From an uncultured Clostridia bacterium (GTDB taxonomy: Bacteria; Bacillota; Clostridia; Lachnospirales; Lachnospiraceae), in NCBI GenBank assembly GCA_946614685.1, contig CAMOHF010000001.1:1-21963 (forward strand): a stretch of 21,963 nt of DNA, written 5' to 3'. This document shows, piece by piece, positions 1 through 7,755 of the stretch. A program made the translations under genes and the position numbers. Positions within the stretch are counted from its first letter, which is position 1; each line of letters starts with the position of its first letter. Under the pieces are notes generated by a model. That model ran no database searches. It worked only from the letters and a program-made list of their open reading frames with translations, and was not told the origin of the DNA.

Positions 1-1549
1 CGTACTTCTCCTGCACCCATTCTGTTATCTTCTTATATGTAGCTTTTGCTTCAGCACTGGTTTCATCCAGTTCGTCCAAGTCCACTTTTACTCTGATTCT
101 ATCATCCGGATTTTGTTGGGACAAAAGAACAACCGTCTCCACATGAACGGTTCGCGGAAACTGATCCACGGCACACGCCTTGACGACACGGTAGCCACGA
201 GAGATCATAACCGCAAGGTCCCGGACCAGAGACGTGGGCTTGCAACTGATATATACGATTTCGTCTACTCCATACGACAAAATCTTTTCGAGTGCCTTCG
301 GATGGATACCGTCACGCGGCGGGTCTACGATGATCATGTCCGGTTTTTCCTCGACATCATCAAGTGTTTTAAGCACATCGCCCGCTATAAAGGAGCAGTT
401 CGTCAATCCGTTGATCGCAGCATTCTCTTTCGCTGCACGTACTGCTTCCTCAACGATCTCTATTCCGATCACATGTTTTGCAACAGGCGCCATCATCTGT
501 GCGATCGTTCCTGTTCCGCTGTAGAGATCATATATTACCTTGGTTTTGTCTGCCTCATTAGACAAAGCCCCGTTATTCAGGATGTATTCTCTTGCTTTAC
601 CGTACAAGACTTCACACCCGCCGGTGTTCGTCTGAAAAAATGAAAACGGAGAAATCTTAAACGAAAGTCCCATCACCTGCTCAGTGATATAATCCTTGCC
701 GTAAAGGATCTCCATGCGATCGCATTTTACTACGTCACCCAATGTATCGTTTTCCGTATAGAGTACACCGGCCAGATGATCCTCCGCAGGAAGCTCTTCA
801 AACAGGGAAACCAGTCCTGTGGCATAAGCATCCAGCATGTCATGATAACTGTCGCCAAACCCGTAGTTTGCCCACTGTGTCGATGTTACCAGATTGATCA
901 GGAATTCACCGGTTGCGCGCGATCTTCTGACCACCAGGCTCCGGAGGATTCCCTCATGTTTCATTCTGTGATAAAACGGAACCTTCCTTTCGGCAAAAAA
1001 AGCGGATGTAAAATCAAGGATTCTTCCCCACACAGGTCCGACAATCTCGCAGGCACTCACCTGAAGGATGTCGTAAAATCCGCCCTTCTTGTGAAGTCCG
1101 AGCGCCAGAGGTCCGTCCTTATAGGCATCCCCAAAGGTATACTCCATCTTGTTCCTGTACGCCTTATCCGTCGGAGATCCGCAAATTCCTTCCCATACAT
1201 AGTCGGCACTGTTGCTTCCTTCCGCAAGCAGCACGCGGTCAAGCAGTTTTTTCACAACCTGCTCCTTAAGCTTCAACTGGTTCTCGTAAGACAGAGTTGT
1301 ATAACTGCATCCTCCGCAGTTTTCCACATACGGGCAGGTTGGTGTCACGTCCTCCATGGGACTTCTCTCCAGTACGGAGAGAACCGTACCTTCGGCCATT
1401 CCCGCTTTTTTCTTCTTTACGCGATAAGAAACCGTCTGTCCGGGAAGCGCGCCCTTGATTGTCACTTTTCTTTCTGATGCAAAAAGACTTCCCTTGTTTG
1501 GGAAGTCGTATTCTTCGATTTTTCCTTCCAGGATATCCCCTTTTTTCAT
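1..1549 (-). CDS. rlmD: 23S rRNA (uracil-5-)-methyltransferase RlmD/RumA family, 3' end cut by window edge
   Basis: SAM-dependent m5U methyltransferase acting on 23S rRNA. The 516 visible codons start with an N-terminal TRAM-like RNA-binding segment (about residues 1-65). An iron-sulfur cysteine cluster follows (C72, C78, C81 in CPYVENCGGCSY, with a later Cys as likely fourth ligand). Next come the SAM-binding motif YDLYSGTGTIAQ, the VDPPRDG motif and the SCKP motif with catalytic Cys436. ATG at 1547-1549 is chosen because AGGAGT lies just upstream. The gene starts 11 bases after the stop of the phosphodiesterase gene, so it is the last visible gene of the rmlD operon. The family normally ends near HVETVVLLS. 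Here the frame continues at least 35 more residues, starting QQNPDDRIRVKVDLDELDE, and leaves the window. The m5U family call is secure. The exact target base (U1939 in E. coli RlmD) is inferred. Confidence 0.93.
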   Translation of the reverse strand, partial: MKKGDILEGKIEEYDFPNKGSLFASERKVTIKGALPGQTVSYRVKKKKAGMAEGTVLSVLERSPMEDVTPTCPYVENCGGCSYTTLSYENQLKLKEQVVKKLLDRVLLAEGSNSADYVWEGICGSPTDKAYRNKMEYTFGDAYKDGPLALGLHKKGGFYDILQVSACEIVGPVWGRILDFTSAFFAERKVPFYHRMKHEGILRSLVVRRSRATGEFLINLVTSTQWANYGFGDSYHDMLDAYATGLVSLFEELPAEDHLAGVLYTENDTLGDVVKCDRMEILYGKDYITEQVMGLSFKISPFSFFQTNTGGCEVLYGKAREYILNNGALSNEADKTKVIYDLYSGTGTIAQMMAPVAKHVIGIEIVEEAVRAAKENAAINGLTNCSFIAGDVLKTLDDVEEKPDMIIVDPPRDGIHPKALEKILSYGVDEIVYISCKPTSLVRDLAVMISRGYRVVKACAVDQFPRTVHVETVVLLSQQNPDDRIRVKVDLDELDETSAEAKATYKKITEWVQEKY

Positions 1550-1560
1550 AAACACTCCTG

Positions 1561-2052
1561 TTAAATATAATCAAATCTGCAGGATACCGATCCATCATCA
1601 GCGAGCGTCAGCATTGCAAACGTCTTCTTTCGGTCTTCCTGTCGCGGTCTGCTGATACTCCCGGGATTCACGATATACGGATCTCCCTCCTGCTCCGGCT
1701 CGTACCAAACCGGCACATGAATATGCCCAAAGGCCGCGATCGTGCAACCTGCTTCCATCGCCTGATAACGGAGAATATTCAACCCTCCGCTCACGCCGGA
1801 GAGATGTCCGTGGGTACAATAGAACCTGTGCGGTCCAAAGGTCGGCATGATCACCTGTTTAAGCGAATAGTCATAATCACAATTACCGCGTACAAGATAG
1901 AAGGGCTTGGGGCACTTGTTTTCAAGTTCAAGATAATTCGTGCCCACATCGCCCAGATGTATCACGGCGTCAAACTCCGCAGCCTTCTTCATGGCTGCGA
2001 GAACCGCATCGTTATTCCCATGAGAGTCACTGACGAGAAGAACCTTCCACAT
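1561..2052 (-). CDS. YfcE/MJ0936-type metallophosphoesterase
   Basis: Small calcineurin-like phosphodiesterase of 163 residues, the usual length for the YfcE family. Members hydrolyse phosphodiester model substrates with two metal ions in the cytoplasm; the natural substrate is generally unknown. All metal-ligand motifs are visible: D9 and H11 in DSHGN, D35 in GDV, N57 in RGNCD, H81 in THGH, and H110/H112 in FGHIH. The NPGS motif near the C-terminus is also typical. The ATG is two bases past the rmlD stop codon and the next gene starts 11 bases after its own stop, so it sits inside a three-gene operon. The family call is firm; no specific role can be assigned. Confidence 0.92.
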   Translation of the reverse strand: MWKVLLVSDSHGNNDAVLAAMKKAAEFDAVIHLGDVGTNYLELENKCPKPFYLVRGNCDYDYSLKQVIMPTFGPHRFYCTHGHLSGVSGGLNILRYQAMEAGCTIAAFGHIHVPVWYEPEQEGDPYIVNPGSISRPRQEDRKKTFAMLTLADDGSVSCRFDYI

Positions 2053-2054
2053 GT

Positions 2055-2996
2055 TCAGGCTCCGATCTCATCCAGATATCTTGCCACGGCGTCTTTCCAG
2101 TCCGGAAGCAGCGTAAATCCCTGCTCCGCCAGTTTACTCTTGTCAAGCCTTGAGTTGAACGGGCGTTTTGCCTTGGAAATACCGTACTCCTCCGTCGTTA
2201 CACCGTGCACGCGAAGGTGGTTTTCATCATACGCCTCCTTACCGCGCGCTGCCATCTGACGAAAGATCTCAGTCGCAAAATCGTACCAGCTGATGTATCC
2301 GCCTTCGTTTGTAGCATGATAATAACCGTACTTTTCCGTTACGATCATATCCACAAGAAGTCTTGCCAAATCAAGCGTATAAGTCGGTGTTCCGATCTGA
2401 TCATCCACCACGCGGAGTTCGTCATGATTCTCTCCGATCTTGATCATCGTCTTGATGAAATTGTTACCGTTTAAGCCAAATACCCATGCAATACGCACGA
2501 TAAAGAATTTGTCTAATGCGTTCGCCACCGCCTGTTCACCGCCAAGTTTTGTCTCTCCGTATACATTTAACGGTGCATAATTCTTGTCATCCGGCTGCCA
2601 GGGCGTCTCACCCTGACCATCGAACACATAATCCGTGGAAATGTACATCATTTTCGCACCTGCATCGGCGCATGCCACAGCGATGTGCTTTGTACCATCC
2701 ACATTGATCGCACGCACCTTCTCCTGCTTATCCTCATCCTCCGCAGCATCCACCGCCGTCCATGCCGCGCAGTGAATCACTGCGTCCGGATGGACTTCAC
2801 CGATTACGCGTGACACTTCCGAAGCATCCGTTATATCCATCTTTACATATGGCATCCCTATCACTGCGGACCCATCATCCACACCACTGTACTGATCCGC
2901 AATATCGCTTCCGACGCCTTCCAAACCGCGTGCCGCAAGTTCATTCATTACATCATGACCAAGCTGCCCGGCCACACCAGTTACCAATATCTTCAT
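2055..2996 (-). CDS. rfbD: dTDP-4-dehydrorhamnose reductase (RmlD/RfbD family)
   Basis: NAD(P)H-dependent extended short-chain reductase. In the canonical pathway it makes dTDP-L-rhamnose from the 4-keto sugar for cell-surface polysaccharides. The 313-residue protein has the nucleotide-binding GVAGQLG at residues 7-13, the catalytic STDYVFDG motif with T121, and Tyr146/Lys150 in YGETK. An upstream in-frame ATG at 3032 would add 12 residues, but that stretch overlaps the terminator hairpin of the preceding gene. The MKILVTG start at 2996 has a GGAGAGG ribosome binding site 8-11 bases upstream, so it is preferred. It heads the operon with the phosphodiesterase and rlmD genes. No rmlA, rmlB or rmlC lies in the window, so the sugar substrate is inferred from family alone. 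Confidence 0.92.
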   Translation of the reverse strand: MKILVTGVAGQLGHDVMNELAARGLEGVGSDIADQYSGVDDGSAVIGMPYVKMDITDASEVSRVIGEVHPDAVIHCAAWTAVDAAEDEDKQEKVRAINVDGTKHIAVACADAGAKMMYISTDYVFDGQGETPWQPDDKNYAPLNVYGETKLGGEQAVANALDKFFIVRIAWVFGLNGNNFIKTMIKIGENHDELRVVDDQIGTPTYTLDLARLLVDMIVTEKYGYYHATNEGGYISWYDFATEIFRQMAARGKEAYDENHLRVHGVTTEEYGISKAKRPFNSRLDKSKLAEQGFTLLPDWKDAVARYLDEIGA

Positions 2997-3020
2997 AATC
3001 CGTTCCTCTCCTATTGAAGT

Positions 3021-3052
3021 AAAGACCGCCATAGTTTCCCACAGCGGTCTTT
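3021..3052 (-). terminator. Terminator hairpin after glnN
   Basis: A perfect 9-bp inverted repeat (AAAGACCGC at 3021-3029, GCGGTCTTT at 3044-3052) encloses a 14-base loop. Read on the minus strand it lies 14 bases after the glnN stop and is followed by a short broken T run (TTTACTT). It should reduce, perhaps not abolish, readthrough into rmlD. No convincing separate rmlD promoter is visible, so partial readthrough may feed that operon. Confidence 0.65.
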
Positions 3053-3065
3053 TGTTTTACCGTTA

Positions 3066-5162
3066 TTATACTGAGAACAATAATTCCTCGTAGCTCGGGT
3101 ACGGAAGCATGTTCTGAGGCAGATAATCCTCAACGGCATCCGCGCTGGCTCTTAAATCTTCCATGTCCGCAAGAATCGTATCGTGATAGAACTCTGCTGC
3201 CTTCTGCATATCGGTCATGGCTTCCACTGTCGCAGTATCCTCTTTCAGCTTGGCAAGCTTCTTGTAGATATCGTTGTAAGCGTCAGTGATCACACCAAGC
3301 TGCTCCATTTCAGCCTCGCAGCCAAATGAGCCGACTGCTTTTCTTCTCTGGATGGATTCGGACAGCTTATCCGCATAGGTCATAAGTGCCGGCAGGAACT
3401 GATGGCTCAGCATGCTCTGCATCGTTCGATCCTCGATCCGAATCGTCTTACAATACTTCTCAAGCTGAATCTCGTATCTGGACTTGAGTTCCTTCTCTGT
3501 CAGTACCCCATGCTTTACGAACATCTCGATGTTTCTTTCCTTCACAAGGTAAGGAAGCGCAACCGGTGTGGAAGGAAGGTTGAGCAGGCCTCTCGACTCC
3601 GCCTCGGCAACCCACTCCTCGGTATAACCGTCACCGTCAAAGAGGATTCTCTTATGATCCTTGATGGTACGGCGGAGCAGCTCTCGCACCGCATCCTCCA
3701 TCTTCTCGGGCTCAACACCCTCTAAGGACTCATTGAACTGTGCCAGTGTATCCGCTACCGCGGTATTCAGCATGATGTTCGGGTCCGCAACGGAATGCGC
3801 GGAACCGAGGGATCTGAATTCGAATTTATTGCCGGTGAAAGCGAAGGGTGAAGTTCTGTTTCTGTCTGTCGTATCTCTTGACCAGTGCGGCAGAACCGCT
3901 GCGCCTGTCTCCATGCGCACCTTCGCCTGCTGCTCAAAAAATGTACCGTTCTCGATGGAGTCAAGCACTGCCGCAAGCTCATCTCCCAGGAAAATGGAGA
4001 TGATGGCAGGGGGTGCCTCGTCCGCACCGAGTCTGTGGTCGTTACCGGCGCTGGCTGCGGATACACGAAGAAGATCCGCGTGATCGTCTACCGCTTTGAT
4101 CACCGCAACGAGAAATACCAGGAACTGGAGATTCTCTGCCGGTGTCTTGCCGGGATCGAGAAGGTTTACACCGCTGTCCGTTGTGATGGACCAGTTGTTA
4201 TGCTTACCTGATCCGTTGATTCCTTCAAAAGGCTTCTCGTGAAGAAGACACGCCAAACCGTGACGCTCCGCTACCTTCTTCATAACCTCCATCGTCAGCT
4301 GGTTATGATCAACCGCAACGTTCGTAGTCTCGAAAACCGGTGCCATCTCGTGCTGTGCGGGTGCCACCTCGTTGTGCTTCGTCTTCGAAGGAACACCAAG
4401 CTTCCAGAGTTCCTCATCCAGCTCGTGCATAAAGGCGGAAACCCTTGTCTTTAACGAGCCGAAATAGTGATCTTCCATCTCCTGTCCCTTCGGAGGCATA
4501 GCTCCGAGCAGGGTACGTCCGGTGAAGATCAGATCCTTACGCTTCTCGTACAGCGCACGATCCACAAGGAAATACTCCTGCTCCGCGCCCACCGTCGTGT
4601 GAACGGTACGGATCTCGGTCTGACCGAGTTTGTGCAGGATCTTCACGGCTTCCTTGGACAAGACGTCCATGGAGCGAAGCAACGGTGTCTTCTTATCCAA
4701 AGAGTCACCGCTGTAAGAACAGAACGCCGTAGGAATATAAAGTGTCTTATCCTTGATAAACGCAGGTGATGTGGGATCCCATGCCGTGTAGCCTCTCGCC
4801 TCAAATGTAGCACGGAGTCCGCCCGAAGGGAAACTTGACGCATCCGGCTCGCCCTTTCTGAGCTCTTTGCCGGAGAAATCCATAATTACCTGTCCGTCTC
4901 CGACCGGAGTAAGGAAGCTGTCATGCTTCTCCGCGGTATATCCTGTCATCGGCTGGAACCAGTGTGTATAGTGTGTTGCACCATGCTCTACCGCCCACTC
5001 CTTCATAGCAACCGCTACAGAGTTGGCCACGTCAAGCTCCAGGTGCGTATTGTTTTCCATCGTCTTCCGAAGCGCTTTGTAGACATCCTTCGGGAGTTTT
5101 TCACGCATGATCTTGTTATTAAAAACCAAACTTCCGTACATCTCAGGTACATTGTTCGACAT
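3066..5162 (-). CDS. glnN: Glutamine synthetase type III (GlnN)
   Basis: ATP-dependent ligation of ammonia to glutamate in the cytoplasm, the main low-ammonia assimilation step. At 698 residues it matches the long type III enzymes (about 700 residues) rather than types I/II. Visible signatures are GAEQEYF (192-198), which carries metal and substrate ligands, the type III motif HNEVAPAQHE (263-272), and GINGSGKHNNWS (314-325). DHRLGADEAPPA follows further on. The start at 5162 has AAAGGAG eight bases upstream. The gene appears monocistronic: a strong terminator of the upstream gene lies at 5235-5272 and its own hairpin at 3021-3052. No GlnK or ammonium transporter is adjacent. The type assignment is confident. 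Confidence 0.97.
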   Translation of the reverse strand: MSNNVPEMYGSLVFNNKIMREKLPKDVYKALRKTMENNTHLELDVANSVAVAMKEWAVEHGATHYTHWFQPMTGYTAEKHDSFLTPVGDGQVIMDFSGKELRKGEPDASSFPSGGLRATFEARGYTAWDPTSPAFIKDKTLYIPTAFCSYSGDSLDKKTPLLRSMDVLSKEAVKILHKLGQTEIRTVHTTVGAEQEYFLVDRALYEKRKDLIFTGRTLLGAMPPKGQEMEDHYFGSLKTRVSAFMHELDEELWKLGVPSKTKHNEVAPAQHEMAPVFETTNVAVDHNQLTMEVMKKVAERHGLACLLHEKPFEGINGSGKHNNWSITTDSGVNLLDPGKTPAENLQFLVFLVAVIKAVDDHADLLRVSAASAGNDHRLGADEAPPAIISIFLGDELAAVLDSIENGTFFEQQAKVRMETGAAVLPHWSRDTTDRNRTSPFAFTGNKFEFRSLGSAHSVADPNIMLNTAVADTLAQFNESLEGVEPEKMEDAVRELLRRTIKDHKRILFDGDGYTEEWVAEAESRGLLNLPSTPVALPYLVKERNIEMFVKHGVLTEKELKSRYEIQLEKYCKTIRIEDRTMQSMLSHQFLPALMTYADKLSESIQRRKAVGSFGCEAEMEQLGVITDAYNDIYKKLAKLKEDTATVEAMTDMQKAAEFYHDTILADMEDLRASADAVEDYLPQNMLPYPSYEELLFSV

Positions 5163-5196
5163 GATTGGATCTCCTTTCGTACATAACTAACTACGT

Positions 5197-5228
5197 ATTC
5201 TACCATATATCTTGCGTTTGTGCCACAA
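5197..5228 (-). promoter_or_regulatory. Possible glnN promoter and small palindrome
   Basis: The short gap between the upstream terminator and glnN must hold the glnN promoter. The best -10 is TAGAAT (5202-5197, minus strand), but no good -35 is spaced from it. An 11-base palindrome, TTGTGCCACAA (5218-5228), covers the expected -35 position and could be an operator for an activator or repressor. This is a weak assignment. Confidence 0.3.
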
Positions 5229-5234
5229 CAGACT

Positions 5235-5272
5235 AAAAAAACACGAGAGGCGGCAGAACGCCGTCTCTCGTG
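5235..5272 (-). terminator. Strong intrinsic terminator of the Met/Gly-rich membrane protein gene
   Basis: A 13-bp stem (5242-5254 with 5260-5272, one G-T pair) has a five-base loop. On the minus strand it is followed by seven consecutive T (complement of 5235-5241). It lies 13 bases after the stop codon at 5286 and closes the SPFH/zinc-ribbon cluster. Confidence 0.9.
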
Positions 5273-5285
5273 CGAATCGCAAGCT

Positions 5286-6860
5286 TTAGTACGAATAGAA
5301 AGAAATATCAATCTCCGTGAGTCCCTTCTCCGGGTCTACGTAGAATTCAATATCATCGTACTCATTGAATTCATAATCGAGAATATCGTTATATTCACTG
5401 TGGTTATTCGACTGTGGCTCGCCGTAAGCCGCGATGATATCCTCTTTGGAGGAATGCCATGTGATGCCCTTCGGCATGATCACCTCGGGAACATTATCCG
5501 TATCGCAGAAACCGATATCCAGGCTCAGGTAACAGATCTTGCACTGATCATAAGGCTTCTTTGCACTGTCGAGGTTCACATACTTGACGTATGCGGTGAA
5601 CCATTCGTCGTACTTGTCGTTGGCAATCTCATAGAGCCAGGAATCATCGTTCGGATCAAGTTCTTTGTCGTCCTCCTCGATCTCCTCATCCAGCTTCCAG
5701 TCAGCCGCAAGCTCGCTTGCATCGAAGGGAACCTTGTACACCTTGCCGTCAAAGTAGATCTGGAAATCCGCAAGATTCTCGGACAGTCCCGCAGGCGCTG
5801 CCACCACGTGGGAAGGAACATTGCTCGGTCCGGCACTTTCAGTGGTCGTATCCGTCGCTGTGTCCGTAGGTTCTTCCGTCGAAGCTGCTGTCTCTGTAGG
5901 CTCAGAGCTCCACTCCGTCGTATCCTGGCTGTCACCGCTGTTCATGTCTACAACATACCACTTACTGCCGATCTTTACGCATGTGAATACAACATCGGCC
6001 GTCTCATCGGACTTCTCTCCCATGAATTCCACCTTGGTATTCACGGCAAGCGTTACCTCCGCAGCTTCCGAAATATTCAGATTTACTCCGTCCCTGGAAT
6101 CAATATCCGATTTCACGGTCGCTGCATCAAGGTTCTTCACGGACTTGACTTCCTGCACCGTCATCTTCATGCCGAAGCCCTTCATCATATCAAGTGCGGC
6201 TTTGATCTCTTCCTTGTTGGATCCGAGATCTGCCATAGAAGTTTTTCCGTTTTGCATTTCCTTGGGAATACATGCCAGCAGTCCGTCGACGTCTGCGTCA
6301 TTCATGCACTCGATAAAATGTTTTGCAACTCCTTCGGGTCCCTTGCCCTCCTTCTTGAAGAGTCCGAACACATCAAACACGAAGACCAGAAGCGCTGCAG
6401 CTATCAGCAAAACTGCGGCTATAATCCCGATAATAAGTCCCGTATGTTTCTTCTTCGGTGGCGTTGCGCCGCCGTTTCCGCCAAACATCGGATTCAAGCC
6501 GGGCTGCATACCCATACCCTGGGGTGCCATACCGCCCATCGGAGACTGCATGCCCATACCGTTTCCGGGAAGGGGTCCTGTCTGACCCATCGGCTGCATG
6601 CCCATGCCCTGCGGCGCCATACCGCCCATCGGAGACTGCATTCCGCCTCCTGCCATCGGGCCTGTCATGCCCATACCCTGCGGTGCCATACCGCCTGCAG
6701 GCTGTACGGGAAGGGGGCCGGTCTGGCCCTGTTCTGTAAAACTGGGAGTAAATGCGCCGGGTTGCGGCATTCCCATACCCTGTCCGGAGAAATCAGGTGC
6801 TGAGGTCAGCACGGTGGTTCCCTCCTCAGACGAGGGCGTCTGATTCATCTGATTATCCAT
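5286..6860 (-). CDS. Single-pass membrane protein with Met/Gly/Pro-rich cytoplasmic N-terminus and extracellular domains
   Basis: I do not recognise a named family for this 524-residue protein. Residues 1-135 are low complexity, rich in Met, Gly, Gln and Pro, and contain two identical 17-residue copies starting MQSPMGGMAPQG (74-90 and 104-120). KKKH precedes a transmembrane helix at about 141-163, which predicts an inside N-terminus. A folded segment follows (about 172-308; KGPEGVAKHFIECMNDADV), resembling the NTF2-like/DUF4878 domains of Firmicute surface proteins. After it come a Thr/Ser/Glu linker (about 312-345) and an acidic C-terminal domain. The MDNQMNQ start at 6860 has AGGAG nine bases upstream; a longer in-frame start at 6920 would overlap the promoter and is rejected. 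The gene has its own promoter but follows the TPM gene closely, so it probably belongs functionally to the SPFH cluster. Confidence 0.8.
   Translation of the reverse strand: MDNQMNQTPSSEEGTTVLTSAPDFSGQGMGMPQPGAFTPSFTEQGQTGPLPVQPAGGMAPQGMGMTGPMAGGGMQSPMGGMAPQGMGMQPMGQTGPLPGNGMGMQSPMGGMAPQGMGMQPGLNPMFGGNGGATPPKKKHTGLIIGIIAAVLLIAAALLVFVFDVFGLFKKEGKGPEGVAKHFIECMNDADVDGLLACIPKEMQNGKTSMADLGSNKEEIKAALDMMKGFGMKMTVQEVKSVKNLDAATVKSDIDSRDGVNLNISEAAEVTLAVNTKVEFMGEKSDETADVVFTCVKIGSKWYVVDMNSGDSQDTTEWSSEPTETAASTEEPTDTATDTTTESAGPSNVPSHVVAAPAGLSENLADFQIYFDGKVYKVPFDASELAADWKLDEEIEEDDKELDPNDDSWLYEIANDKYDEWFTAYVKYVNLDSAKKPYDQCKICYLSLDIGFCDTDNVPEVIMPKGITWHSSKEDIIAAYGEPQSNNHSEYNDILDYEFNEYDDIEFYVDPEKGLTEIDISFYSY
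6501..6641 (-). repeat. Duplicated 51-base segment, period 90 bases
   Basis: Bases 6591-6641 and 6501-6551 encode the same 17 residues (MQSPMGGMAPQGMGMQP). This is an internal duplication within the cytoplasmic low-complexity region of the membrane protein. It is likely a slippage- or recombination-prone coding repeat. Confidence 0.8.
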
Positions 6861-6891
6861 CTGTGAGTTCTCCTTTTTTAATGATGTTCTT

Positions 6892-6920
6892 ATTATACAC
6901 ATTTGCAAAGGTAATTGCAA
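6892..6920 (-). promoter_or_regulatory. Sigma-A promoter for the Met/Gly-rich membrane protein gene
   Basis: TTGCAA (6920-6915) and TATAAT (6897-6892) are separated by exactly 17 bases, upstream of the AGGAG ribosome binding site and the ATG at 6860. It begins directly after the TPM gene stop. The gene can therefore be expressed independently of the upstream four-gene operon, as well as by readthrough. Confidence 0.8.
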
Positions 6921-6926
6921 AACACC

Positions 6927-7739
6927 CTAAAACTTGCCGGAGCTTCCGCCGTGTACCGTACCGGACGAGGATACGTGCGTGGAACTTCCGCCACCGCCGC
7001 CGGTACTTCTGACTACCGGTCGGAACTCACTGTTTCTGTACACTTCCTGCGCGCCCGCAAGTGTAACGCCTCCCACAAGGTAGGTCGTTGCCTTGGTCGC
7101 CTTCTTTACGGTCTTAGTCTCGCCTTTTAACTTGGTCACTCTCGCTAGGGAAGCCAGGAAGCCCGCAACGATTGCGATAATGGCATCCTTTACCGCCTGA
7201 AAAGGTCCCTTCGGGAGATTCCCCTTGTCATAAGGCTTGCCTGTCGCCGCCTGCTTCAGAAAATCGTCCGCCAGATCCGCGTAGATATTGAACGCCTTAT
7301 CATAAGCCTTGTCGGAAAGCTTCGGCTTGATCTTGCCGATCATATACTCCTGACCTGCATCCGTGAAGGCCGTGATGCCCGTACCCACGGTTGAAAAAGC
7401 CCAGTCATTCTCCTCGGTATTCACCATAAACAGGATACCGCCGCCGCGCTTTTCAAACGCATCGCTGTCGAGCATGGCATCCGCGCATTCCTCCGGTGTC
7501 ATATTGTAAAGAGAACTGTCCGTGTAAACGATAACATTGGTATCATACTTTGCACTGATCTCGGCCAGACGGGTGTTTAGCGCAGCCTCCTCCCCGTCAC
7601 CGATCAGGTTTGCATTGTCAACCACATATATTCCCTCATCCGACGCCGCACGAAGCTGCATGGGGCAGACCGTAAGCGTAAGAACAGCCAGCAGGAGGAG
7701 CGCAAGTGTGAGTTTATAAATCTTCATCATCTTTTTCAT
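6927..7739 (-). CDS. TPM-domain membrane protein (YdjH-like)
   Basis: Exported or membrane-anchored 270-residue protein. It has a signal peptide (about residues 1-32, basic start then LALLLLAVLTLTV, probable cut after LRAA). A TPM/TLP18.3-type domain follows (about 36-165; IYVVDNANLIGDGEE, then GGGILFMVNTEENDWAF). A hydrophobic helix lies near 182-200. The Gly/Ser-rich tail (GGGGGSSTHVSSSG, ending HGGSSGKF) is typical of Firmicute TPM proteins. AGGAGG lies about seven bases before the ATG. It starts 16 bases after the double zinc-ribbon gene, inside the SPFH operon. In B. subtilis a TPM protein of the pspA-ydjGHI operon works with a zinc-ribbon membrane protein and an SPFH protein; the same role is inferred here from gene content, not shown. 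Confidence 0.88.
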   Translation of the reverse strand: MKKMMKIYKLTLALLLLAVLTLTVCPMQLRAASDEGIYVVDNANLIGDGEEAALNTRLAEISAKYDTNVIVYTDSSLYNMTPEECADAMLDSDAFEKRGGGILFMVNTEENDWAFSTVGTGITAFTDAGQEYMIGKIKPKLSDKAYDKAFNIYADLADDFLKQAATGKPYDKGNLPKGPFQAVKDAIIAIVAGFLASLARVTKLKGETKTVKKATKATTYLVGGVTLAGAQEVYRNSEFRPVVRSTGGGGGSSTHVSSSGTVHGGSSGKF

Positions 7740-7755
7740 ATCGCATCCTCCTTTC

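Noticed and set aside
3065..3070. TATAAT on the minus strand overlapping the glnN stop, as a promoter for rmlD
   Set aside because: No -35 element lies 16-18 bases upstream, and the terminator hairpin would follow within 15-20 bases of the start.
5208..5228. Sigma-54 (-24/-12) promoter for glnN, suggested by TGGCAC
   Set aside because: The GC of the -12 element is missing at the required distance.
5220..6803. Open frame of 527 codons on the plus strand
   Set aside because: It is antisense to the Met/Gly-rich membrane protein, has no ribosome binding site, crosses the strong terminator and has Cys/His/Arg-rich composition typical of a reverse-strand shadow.
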